Source: Glandiceps talaboti (Eukaryota > Hemichordata > Enteropneusta > Spengelidae). Taken from it: a stretch of DNA of 64,000 nt. This document shows, piece after piece, positions 1-13,000 of this stretch. The stretch covers positions 8,645,994 to 8,709,993 of the forward strand of contig NC_135552.1 in the NCBI RefSeq assembly GCF_964340395.1, read 5' to 3'. A program made the position numbers and the translations under genes. The stretch's first letter is position 1; each line of letters opens with the position of its first letter. Below the pieces are notes generated by a model. It had not been told where the DNA came from. It ran no database searches and saw only the letters and a program-made list of their open reading frames with translations.

Positions 1-109
1 CTTTTTCGTTGTAATTTTCTTGCCATTTACAATTTTTGTGGTTGTTGACGTTCTTTTTACATTTCCTGTGCCCGTGCTGAAACTTGAACTAGACGAGAAA
101 CCAGTGAAA
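1..109 (-). CDS. DNAJB6: DnaJ coding exon 6 (partial, cut by window edge)
   Basis: The acceptor is TTTCCTTACAG|TTTCAC, entering in phase 2. It encodes a Ser-rich run, then [15 protein letters not shown]. The exon continues beyond position 1, and neither donor nor stop is visible. Confidence 0.9.
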
Positions 110-3100
110 CTGTAAGGAAACATACACAAATGGAAAGGAACACATTACTAAAGAGAGTTACATGCAGACAATGACAACACCACCTATACACAGTGAAACC
201 TAGCCATACAGTATTACAACTACACTGTACTTTAACTGTTTACCCAATCTATTACCAGGTTGACTGATCTTTGATATTTTATGAGAACAAGCCTGCACTT
301 GAAATGATATATGGGTTTGAAATAAGTATCGGCTGTAACACAGACCCTGGAGTTCTAGGGTCTCTAGTACAACTGGATATCTATCTGCAGAATCAATTTT
401 CTTAACACAACGAGTTAAGTATGGATAGATTTCACTATCTATATTTCATCCCTCATCTTCAACAACAATGTGGTAGAACCCCATTACTTTCAAATGGGGG
501 GTAATACCTTCTGCTTGGATGGGGATACACAGGATGTATGGCTTGCAAAGATCTGGAAACCTTACCTTCATCCTCTTACCACTTACATATACATTGTATA
601 ACGATGGTCAAAACACATGCAGTTACATTCTAGCCAAGCAAAGCAACATAAATTTCATTGGAAAAGTTGCAGCATTGAAACCAAACAGCTAGCAAATGCC
701 AAATACATCTATTGCTATTTGTAAGGAAAGTCATCTATACATGTTCATGCATACTAATATGATGAAAGAGTTGGCAATGCATCCAATATGGTATGTTTAT
801 GTTTTAGTGTGTAGTCTCAATAGTAAACAATATATTTGGTAACTTAAGGAGCTCACATCATGTCAATATATTGTATCCAGGACTCAAAAATCCATTTGAA
901 GGCCACTTAGCATATGGATATTATAAAGTAGTTTTTCAATTTCACTTCTTGTCATTTTGAAAAAAGTACTTGGTTATTTCACTAGTAATGATCAGCTAAC
1001 CATAATTCTTTATCTATTTATTTCACATACATGTATGTAATGTTTTACAAAATCAATCACATACAATGTAACCTAGAACTCTGGAAAATGAGTCTACAAT
1101 TCACTTTTAGATACCCGGTATATCCATACAGAGGGTTTTTCTGAATTTGCACATTCTTTCCTTTTTTCTGTCCCTTGTAGTTTTACTTACATTAAACCTA
1201 TTTAAACTATTTCTTCAAAAGATCAAACTTGCAGAAAATCTCATGTATTACAAGAAAACCACCAAGGGCAGAAAATGTACATATATGCCCAGTGACCTCA
1301 GTAGCATAATTATTTACTTGTCATATTTGGAGTAAAGTTATAAGTAATGTCCGAAGGCCATGAACTCTTATTATTGTAAATTTATATTTCCTCTAACTTT
1401 GTCTTTTCTTGGTACAGTAAGTAGATACAGTACCAATCATAACCACTGAACTTATTGAAATGAAATCTGTACTTTTGAATTCTTTTTTGGAAACACTCAC
1501 ATAAATGATAAACTTAAACACAAAGTTGACATTTCAGACTCAAAGTGGATCCCCCATGAAAATAAGAAAGGTAATCTTGACTTGTCATCAGATATGCAAT
1601 AAGAATAATGGAAGCCTACTATATCAGTTGTATAAATCAGTATTTTCTTTCGCCACTAGTCTATGCATCGCCACGAATAGGACAGTATGAATTCCAATAC
1701 TACATGTACATAGAATCATGTTATCTTAGACATTCCATGACATTTTGGTGAATGTGGTAAACTATGTACAGTAACTGGGATAAAATGACTTAGCAGGAGT
1801 AAAACAAATCAAAGGACCCCTCTTCACCCAACATCATATAATTCTATTTATACACACAAACTGGTGAATATAAATTCCTATGTAATGATTGTTAATGACT
1901 AATCCAAGTCGGTCTATCAACTTATTTCACATAACCTAAAGGGGGTGAGTTATTTAAATTTAATAGGCAAACATCAACTTGTTATACATTGCTTCTCCTG
2001 AATGTTAATAATATTGAGGTACAACAAGCACTACTGTGTACAAGCTCAGATTTGGTGATCTGAGATCCTAATATATTCCACTATGGTATGCCATCAAATT
2101 CACATAATCATCTGCATCATAACTGCAGTCTATAAATTATAATTTTACATAATATATTTCAATTTTCACACTATTCATTAAGAACAGACAAATATGTAAA
2201 ATAAACAAGACACCTAATTACAAGACATACATATGACTGAGCATTGACTGGTACAGGTATATCAATACCTAGTACTATGGACTGAAGTTTCGTGTCATAC
2301 GTTATGCACACTGAATACTCATAAGAGCTGATTTACACTGTTTGGGTATAGGCACTCAGGACTCATGAATATTTAGTGTCCAACTTGAATACATTACTTC
2401 TACTGACTCGCAGATGTAATAGCCCATAGCAAAGATACTCTGTAACTGCACAAGATCAACTTGATGCTTTTCTGAAATTGCAAGTAATTGCAGGTGATAA
2501 CACATCATGAAATGACTCTCCATGCAGAACCCATATTTTATGAAAATGTCTGTTTCCTAGAGTAGCGTTCCCTTTGAATGGTATTCCAGCCATTGTTGTA
2601 TTTATCATACTAGGCTTTACTACTAGTACTATGAACATTTCACACCTTACCATATGTTTTCATGTTCAAACTATATATTTTTTACATAAAATATCTCTAT
2701 TTACACTACAGCAAGTTTCACTATTGCCTGTATTACAGTGGTACTATGAAAGAGAAAAAATTCATCTTAACATGCATATGGATTTCCCACTATGAGAGAG
2801 AGATCCTCTACAGAGAAAGGAGCCACTACGAGAGAGATCTTCTAAAAGATAAATGAGTGCAAAGATGTTACAGACTGACATTCATATAGAAACATGGAAG
2901 CAGAAATCCACAACTATTAACACCATGACTCAGAGCAGATCTTGACTGGTGGAATACGTTGTGATAGCTAACTTACCCTGAACTAAAGCCACCAGTATCA
3001 TAACTACTGTCCATAAAACTGTGTTGAATACCACTATGATGTGTTACAGAAGACAATGGAGAATATGACAAGGAATGTTAGTTAGTATATACAAGTACAT

Positions 3101-6100
3101 GAAGAAATTAATAGTGAAAGGTACAAGATAGTGGAATTAATAGAAAAACACACAAGAGTTTCACTTCAAATGAGTTGCCATGACAATGGTTATACAGTCA
3201 CAATGTGTGTGCAAGAATTCTGGTTAACAGAACACTGAAAAATAAAATGTGAATGTGAAACATATCACACAAGTACACAAATACAAGGTATTCATATAGT
3301 ATACACACAAGTACACAAATACATAATATAAGTTATTCATATAGTATCCATATACAGTGCATAATCTGAAGCCAATGAATATTCTACATTGATAGTAAGT
3401 CATTACCATATAATTTGCATATAACGCTTCATTGTTATCAATTGTTCTCAGCTTATGCACTTACTCCTGATCAGTATAACTGTTACCATGTACAAACAAT
3501 GTTGAGGGAAATTAATCAAAATATATGCATTTTATATTATGGTTAGTCTATATGTTTCTGTATTGTTCTGCAGTGTTTGGATCATAAGTCAAAACCTTCA
3601 AAATAGCCATTATTTTCCATAGTTTACGTTTGCGCAGATACAATGTATTTCTTTATTCAGCTAGAAAATATTTGTGACTAAGGGGTTTCATCATCAATCG
3701 TCTTTGACTCATGGTGGCAAGGCCCCTTAGGTTACAAATATTTTCCTTGGCTGAAATACTAGTACTAGTAGTTGACAATGACAAATAACAAAGAGTATAA
3801 TTCTAGGAAACAGCACTGCAAACATGTCAGCTTTGAAGCGATATTAATATTTACATATCGTAAGTTCTATCACAGAAATTAAGCAGCATTCATTGTTACA
3901 GGCAGAATTCAATGTTAAAGGTAGCATTTGTCTCCAGCAACAAACATGTACACACACAAGTCTTCCAGCACTGAGGTGACAATCTATGGGAAGAAGTAGC
4001 ACTGTTTGACAACTGCGAGGTGACCGCACTGGCCAAACTCCATGCAAGCAAAAGAGATAGATTTTAAACTTTACCCAGGATTTGGAAATCCACCAATAAA
4101 CGAAGAAAAATGCGTCAGGCTGAAGGCAAGATAGTAAGAGGTGAACAAGAGAAGAGAAGTAGAGAAGTTAGATGATTATTATTATTAAGATAGAATGAAT
4201 TTATCTTTTTTATCAGCAAAGTTTGGGAAAGTGAAGTGTGATATGGGAAGAGGTGTCATTCTTTGTTTTCTACAAGTAAAGAATTGGGGTGGGGAGGTTG
4301 GGGGTTGTATTGTGATATGGGAAGAGGTGTCATTCTTTGTTTTCTGCACATAAAGAATCAAGGTGGGGAGGTTGGGGGTTGTATTGTGATATGGGAAGGG
4401 GTGTCATTCTTTGTTTTCTACAAGTAAAGAATTGGGGTGGGGAGGTTGGGGGTTGTATTGTGATATGGGAAGAGGTGTCATTCTTTGTTTTCTGCACATA
4501 AAGAATCAAGGTGGGGAGGTTGGGGGTTGTATTATGATATGGGAAGGGGTGTCATTCTTTGTTTTCTACAAGTAAAGAATTGGGGTGGGGAGGTTCAGGG
4601 TTGTATTGTGATATGGGAAGAGGTGTCATTCTTTGTTTTCTACAAGTAAAGAATTGGGGTGGGGAGGTTCAGGGTTGTATTGTGATATGGGAAGAGGTGT
4701 CATTCTTTGTTTTCTACAAGTAAAGAATTGGGGTGGGGAGGTTGGGGGTTGTATTGTGATATGGGAAGGGGTGTCATTCTTTGTTTTTTGCACATAAAGA
4801 ATCAAGGTGGGGAGGTTGGGGGTTGTATTATGATATGGGAAGGGGTGTCATTCTTTGTTTTCTGCACATAAAGAATCAAGGTGGGGAGGTTGGGGGTTGT
4901 ATTGTGATATGTTCTTTGTTTTCTACAAGTATAGAATTGAGTTGGATGGGGGAGGTTGTATTGTGATATGAAGGGTGACATCATCATTATTGTCCACAAG
5001 TAAAGAATCGAGGTGGATGGGGAGGGTGACAATGTTTTATTTTTATAAACAAACACTCATTTCCGCACATAAATCATTTCAAAAGAAGTCCCTCTGTTGT
5101 GGTTAAAAGTGAAATTGCAAATACTTTTTTAAAAATTGAGAGATAGAGAGTTATAAGTATATTATTCATAGAGCATATCTTGACAGCTGTAATAACAACT
5201 ACATATTTGACTAGTATTGATGATTCATCTCTTGATGTTATTAACCTATTAACATTACATATTATCTACATTAGTGTGTAACTTCTAGACTAGCTGTCAT
5301 GTCATTCTGTATTCACCAAACGCTTCTTTAACTTAAATGGGTTTAAATGTTGCACGATATAAAATAAAATCAATTTGTAGCACAAAATATAAATCGTTTG
5401 ATTTATTTACGTAACAGTCACTTTCTGAGTTCTAAGTTTTGGAGAATGTTGTCATTTTCAGCTGCTTTTCAAGTAATTATGAACAATATGTATCAGAGTT
5501 TCCTGTCAAAGAATTTTCTTCTTCTCTTACTCATGTAAGAGTACATATAACCCCCTCCCGATTCTGGTTACCCTCCTTCCCCTTCAACACACAGAGTACC
5601 GTAACTAAAAGACTTCTACCGTACGGTTGTCAAAATATTCATATTGTAAGACATATTACTTCTCATATTATAATCTCATTGATATTATTATTAAACATCT
5701 GGTAAACATATTCAGTATTCCTAGGAATGAATTAATTTCTTTATAGGTTATGATATTACAGATATGAAATCAAAGATGTTAGATTAATTTGTTTCATTGA
5801 TAGGCTTAAGTTATTGATATTTATACAGACAGCAACTGTTTTGTCATTTAAAATTACAACATAAAACTGTTGCTGTCTGTGTGACTGTATTGCATCAGAC
5901 TGAATGTAACTAATAGTATGTATAAATAGCCACATGTTTCATCTGTCAATCATTCATTAGAAATATATACAGGTCATGCCTAACACTGAGTGTAGTAGTG
6001 TATAAACAGCCACATGTTTCATCTGTCAGGTAATGTATTACAAATACTATTATATACAGGTTATGCCTGACACTGGTTTTTGTAATGTATGAGTAGCTAC

Positions 6101-9100
6101 ATGTTTCATCTGTCAATCACTTTTTAACATCATTACAATACAGGTCATGCTTGACACTGAGTGTAGTAATGTATAAACAGCTACATGTTTCATCTGTCAA
6201 TCACGTTTTAACATCATTACAATACAGGTCATGCTTGACACTGAGTGTAGTAATGTATAAACAGCTACATGTTTCATCTGTCAATTGTTTCTTTCAGACA
6301 AACAGGTCATATACATAAAACTGGGTATGACTAGTTGCATGCTTCATCTTTCTATATAATAACAAAATGTCACTGGTCATATCCAAGACTGAGTGTAGTA
6401 ATATATAAATAGCTACACATTTCACGGTTCATCTGTCAGTCATTTATTAGAAACTATATACATCATGCTTGACACTGAGTGTAGTAATGTATAAATAGCA
6501 ACATATTTCACCTCATATCTCTGTTTTGAAATTTCATCATATACAGTCAGCCGATGAAGTTAACTCTTTCAGCAAGATTTTTTTACTATCAATGTGCTCA
6601 TGAATTAAAAATTTTGGGAACAAAATGCTCCTATAACATACATCTTGGGAGCAAAGTAAAATAATAAATATTGAACTTTAATTCTCATCAATATTCACTG
6701 TCACAAATGCCATATTTATCTGTTGAATACAAATAATTAATTTTGTTGAATGACAATGTTCATATTAATGCAAATAAAAAGATTCCTCATCATGAAAATA
6801 GTCAATATGCAAGTGGGCTTTAAAATTTGTCCGTCAAATGCAGCTAAAGTTGAAATTTCACCTGCTAAATGCCAGTAAATTTAAAATGTCACCTTCTGAA
6901 TGCAGGCATTTACAAAAGATTCACCTGCATTGGACCATTTATAGCCTGTTAATTACTGGCAATAATTAACTTCCTAGACTATCCAGCAAGGTCTTACCCA
7001 TTGATACCAACTACAATATATATACCATCTATATAATCATTGCCACCATCAGAAGCAACTATGTTTGGCCTTATCACAAACTTTACTTAGCCAAATAACT
7101 TGTATTTGAACTCAACAAATCATACAAACATGGCTGTAACCCAGAGATTTGTCAACTTGTCATGGTCTTACCACTAAGAGAGAGTAAGACTATGAAAATT
7201 GTATGGATCCATGGTCTATTTATCTAGTACATTACTGTATTTGAAGGCCATCGGCCCATAATACAATTACTTGAATTAGTAAAGTTATTACAATAAAACA
7301 AGTCTCTGACTGTTTCTGTGATGGCGGCAACTTTGTCTTATAAAAGTCAACCAGTAGTGATAATCAACTATTTTACAGCCAAGCTGTGTATCAGCCTGCA
7401 TATATAGAGATAATACAGGTCATGCCCAAGACTAAATGTAATAAATGTATTAAATAGCTACATGTTTCATGTCTGTCTCAGAATTAGAAATGTCATTGTA
7501 GGTCAGGCCTGCTGAGATATGCAAGGTCAAAGAAAAACTCTCTAAGATATGATGATGAACGATGTTACTATTCCTGAAGGAGATAGAATATCACCACAAC
7601 ATGATTATATCTATTTCTCTAGGTAATAGTGTATGGTAGTGGCAGTTTAAATGCCAAGTAGCAAATAAATTATATTTGGAGAGGCTTAATTTGGAAGGTA
7701 TATCTTGTCAATATAACATGTATGTGTGTCAGTTATATTCTTAAGCACAATTACTCTTCATTCCAAAAACTCACTACCCTCCCCTACCTTACCCTCCCTT
7801 TCCCCTCTCCCTCCCCGAATTTATGTTATTATAGCTGTCACAAATTGGCAAGGACAAGGCTTCTCAAAATTAATTTGTAGTCGAAAGGTTTCAACTTATC
7901 ATATGTTGTGTGTATCAGTTACATTTGTAATTCTCATACTTCTTCAAACTCTAAAGGCTTTTACTCTACACTATTAGTGATGTATTACTATTTCCTTATA
8001 GGAATGATCATAACACTTCACTTCACTTCACTTCACTTCACTTCACAGAATTAGTGCTGGGTTTTTTCCTGTGTGTGTGCTGCTATTTTCTTTCCTCGTT
8101 TATTTACTTAAAAAATAATAATAATTCACTTCTATTTTGACAAAGTACTTAAATTCAGCACGTATCAGTCATTGTATAAATCAATGCCTTTCAAATATCG
8201 TGTACTTGTACATCAAACATATAAATCATTGCTTTTCACAAGTGATCAATGTCTTGTACACACAGTGAGTCTTACATCCAGGGCATATGAAAATGTCAGG
8301 AATTTCACTTTTTAGGGACTATACTACTTATAACTTTAGTACCCTACTTAATATACCTTATTACATAGAAATCACTGCCCTCCTGGGTATACTTGTACAT
8401 CTAACAGACATCACCACTTTCATATGGTTGAAAAACAAAATGTCACTTTCCTTTTTAATATCTTATTCAATACTCTCAGTCTCCCATGGCTTACTGAGGG
8501 TCAAAGGTCAATCCCCACAGCATTTAATAGGAAACACTCCATATAGATGTACAGATTGAAATAGTTGCAAATAAAGATTAGTGATGAAAAGGAAAAGAAG
8601 TACCATGCATCAGCACTTAGAGAGTATAGTTTGAGGGTTTTAATGATCTTATGTCATTTAAACCCAATGTCATAAAGGTTAGACCCTGTGTGTGAGATTC
8701 CAACACACATATATTGTCTTTGCTTTAAGTGGTTGACGAATCCTGATTACAGAAAGAATGAAAGCAGTAAAACTGACATAGTTTCCCATATGTTACAGTA
8801 CTAATTTTCAATACAAATTACAATATATCATAATTATATGGATGTTTAAGAACCCTGGTAAAATTATTGGGGAACTCGGTAGATTTCACCTACATGTACT
8901 TATTGCCTTCAGTAAAAACATTGCTAATGTATTAAGAAGTATTCTTCCACACGAGTTTGTCAACACTTCTCAGCTAAGATTTCTCTATAAAGAATGGGAT
9001 ATAATCAAGGAGTGACAAAATCAGGGATCCAAATTAGTAGTCAAGGGTAGATAGACTACCAGTACAAAACATTGTATGTAAACTACCAAATTTATAAGGT

Positions 9101-10010
9101 GGCAGTCAGTTAGACTATATAAAAAATGCCAATCAATAGAACTGTAGCTACAAACAGTTCACTTGGCTAAATCTGACTACCAAATGTAGAAAGTTAAATT
9201 TAAGCCCCTGAAAATGCCTGTGATGCTAGGAGTGAAAGTGGGAAGACAAAGATGTTAGTTGAGATAGAATTAAAGACCAATAAAACATAAATGTTTGTAC
9301 GTTGATTAAAATAACTATATAATGATAATTATTTGTACTTACTCGTTGGTTCCAAATGGATCATTAAATGAATTGAACGATGATGAAAACCCAAATCCTG
9401 GGAATCCGCTGCTAAATGAATTCTGGAACAAAGAGTTGCCAGGCCTCCTTGTTCCTGATCCCCTCCTGGTATCTATAGAAACGAAAGACATTTGATAGAA
9501 ATTAGTTTCCTTAATGGTATGTGAACTCAGGGTCTGTTTTCTTCACTTCTAACCTATGTTCCTTATGGGGTATACTAGTTGGTTGTAGGCAGCAAATCAT
9601 CTCCGAAATTTTATTCTGGTCTTTTGACTAAATTCTCCTTGGGGTTTGGTCACAGATGGTGTGTATGGATTACATGTAAAAATCTAATATGTTGAATTTA
9701 GCACTGGCATCATGTTGATTTTCATTTCATTCACCATGGAAATACTGTTAAAAATTTTTTGCTATGAGAATATCATTTATTTAATTTAGAAGGGCATCTC
9801 CATATTTTTGGTTAAGATTATCATAAATGTACATGTATTTGACAGTTTTGAGGCCTGTAGTTCTTTAGTATGTGGATGTCATGTAAAAACATGAGCTGTA
9901 CATGAGGTGGTCATGAGGTGGGCATGGGCTGGGCATGAGGTTGACAAGCAGGACAATTCTTTATGAAATGGACGATAAAATCTCAATGTATGTATGTATG
10001 TATGTATGTA

Positions 10011-10075
<65 letters not shown>

Positions 10076-13000
10076 ATGTATGTATGTATGTATGTATGTA
10101 TGTATGTATGTATGTATGTATGTATGTATGTATGTATGTATGTATGTATGTATGTATGTATGGAGTTTTACATATTTCTACATAATATATGATCAAATGT
10201 TACTCATAAAAGTTGCCTTGTTCACGATATCAGCTGTATAGTCCAACACCTTGCATGTGAATGAGCCTGTGGAGAAATCTTAGCACTAAAAGAAAATATT
10301 TTTTGTTGCTCTTTAAAGATACTTTGCAGCATTTCAGTCAGCTCTGATTGGATTCAGCAGATATGCAATACAAGATGATGTGAAACAAGGCTGTAATTTA
10401 TAAACTGCAATGAAACCAGCATAGCTCCTTTTTGGCATAAAAAGATCATAACCCTTTTTCCATTGCTTCAGAAACCGATGTGAAAACAATAACAGTGTAT
10501 GGTTCTATGGTTCCGATGAAAAACTATTCAAATATGAATTTCATTGATCTGGCTCTCCTTTGAGTTTTTCCCTTTGTGTTGAATTAGCCCACTGAGGTTA
10601 GACACCAGATATTTCCATTATACGCAATTGTTATACTTCTGACTTTAAGTTTAACTGAGCTAGCTGGCTTTCTTTCTAAGTTTACCCCTATTTGCTTTCT
10701 ATTCAAATCCTTCAATAAGTCCATAGAGGAATAAAAAATACCGCCAATGGCGTTGTAGCACAACTGTACAGTTTCTAAAAATGTTTATCCATATGGTAAC
10801 AATAAGTGGCCATTTGTTGAATGGCTACCCAGTTGCCTATCCAACCATGTTGCTATCTTTACGATACATGCTATCATTTGGCTGTTGCTATGGGCGTGGT
10901 CATGTTGTTAGATATATTTGCATACATTTCGTGATTATTTGGCTGTTGCTATGGGCGTGGTCTTGTTGCTAGGCATATTTACATATATCTTTTGAATGTT
11001 TATTAAATTGTCTATTAATCCTGGTTGTTATCTTTGCAATATATGTGATCATTTGGCTGTTGCTATGGGCGTGGTCTTGTTGCTAGGCAAATTTACATAC
11101 ATATTTTGAATGTTTATTCAATTGTCTATTAATCCCTGTTGTTATCTTTGTGAAATACACGACCATTTCGCTGTTGCTATGGGCGTGGTCATGGTTGCTA
11201 GGGTATTTACATACATTTTTTGAATGTTTACTCATTTGCCTACCAGATGATGTCATTTGACCAAAATATACTGCCATTTGGTCGTTGCTAAGGGCGTGGT
11301 CATGGTTGCTAGGGCCAATTTTGTCAAAATGTTTTGATGAAAATCTGCAGAATAACACTTTCAGAAACATCTCACCAAGTTTCAGACTCAGTGACCAAAT
11401 AGTTTTTGAGATATAAGTTTTTGACCAAAAATGAACATTTTTACACCTAATTTGCATATCACTCATGGACTCACTGTATGCTTAATATCTCTTCATCCAT
11501 ACATCCCTAGATACATTCTCATTAAATTCCAGCCCCATCTGCTTAGTACTTTTGGAATTATAGATTTTTAACCCAAAAGACACATTTTTAGCCCTAATTT
11601 GCATATCACTGATGGAATCATCATGTCATGAACAAATCTTACTTTACACCCCCTTCAGAATGTTCCCACTAAATTTCGCACCAATCTGCCCAGTAGTTTC
11701 TGAGTTTAAGTTTTTTGACCAAAAATCACATTTTTTTACCCAAATCACAGACCTGTGATGCGATCATTTTGATTTGAACAATTTCCCAACTAGACACCCA
11801 AGGTAATGGACCCACCAAATATCATGGCAATCGGTTCAGCAGTTTTTGACTTTAAGTTGTTTACACACACACACACATCCACACACACACACACACAGAC
11901 AGACAGACGCCGGGCGATCCCTATAGCTGAAAATAAAATGTTTTCACAATTGCTGTAAACTAACAGCTGAAAGTACTCTGTAGTTTTATGTTTATACATG
12001 AAGTGTAAATTAGAATGTTATCAAACTAAGTGAAATAGGTAGTTGGTTAAATGACTTCAGTTGTGCTAAAAACTCAACAGAAAGTTACTCCATTTTTTGT
12101 ATCCACTTATATCAGACTAATCTGATTTCCTTTGAAACTTTACCTTTGTCCTCTCGAATTCTGTCTTTAGAAAGCTAAGTGAGGTTTGAAACTAGACAGA
12201 ATTTCATTCAATCCCTTTCAGTTCTTGATTACACTTCAGAATTTTACTAATGTAGCTTTCGAAACATTTACTGTAAATAGCCAAACTCCTAATCATTATA
12301 CCATATATCTGTTGCAGAAAAGTAACACAACCCTAGAACTGTAAGGGATTAGCTGCCATTTATTTTACACTGTCTACAATATACTAGATGATGAGTGTCA
12401 TTACTTAGCACTATCTCTGATTGCCCTCTTAGCTCATATTGTGAAATTTATAGAGGCAAAGTGGGGATTCAGTCAATTTCATTGATAGGTGACATTCATT
12501 CTGGTACTTCCTTGATTTTGCTAATTTTTTGAGCAACACTTTCATCAAATGATTTTGACCAAATATTAATCAACAAAATAAATAATGTAAGATGTAAATA
12601 TAATCATCTTAGTTTGGTCAATTAGCTAACTGCCTTGCCAGTGACGATACTAGTATATTGTGGTTTCCATGGAGACTGATGTTTGCATTTTTCATCCAAA
12701 ACGTCCAAATGTCCAAAATGTAACTTTTGATTGTAGAAGAATTTAACAGTGACAATCTACAACATCTTATAGAATTTTGCTTCTGATAATTTTTTACCTA
12801 ATATTTCTACTACATTGTTGCTTTAATAAATGGGATGTTTTCGGAAAACTTCATGTATATCTCATTTTACCTCTAAAATAGAGGGAAGTGCAATTGTAGC
12901 TGCCAGGAAATCACACAGACTCTCTACTCCTAGTAGTAATATCCCAACTTAAGGTCAGTTGATGCCATATGTGTGTGTAAGTCTATACTTGTTTTTTCAC

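Larger units (their letters stand above)
110..9342. other. DnaJ intron 5: contents
   Basis: No coding sequence recognised. It holds a hairpin (3653-3757), the 74-bp G-rich minisatellite (4240-5030), an 84-bp tandem repeat (5910-6500, with an outlying unit near 7400-7490) and a CTTCA pentanucleotide run (8014-8046). The rest is plain AT-rich DNA. Confidence 0.6.

Noticed and set aside
4240-5030. CRISPR-like regular direct repeats
   Set aside because: Units are contiguous 74-bp minisatellite copies with no unique spacers, in an animal intron.
9879-10241. Open frames of Tyr-Val-Cys-Met and His-Thr-Tyr-Ile repeats
   Set aside because: They are translations of the TATG/TG microsatellite on both strands.
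11083-11466. 127-codon minus-strand frame
   Set aside because: Lies wholly in a dispersed repeat with internal tandem units. The repeated peptide pattern (SNHDHA) comes from the repeat.
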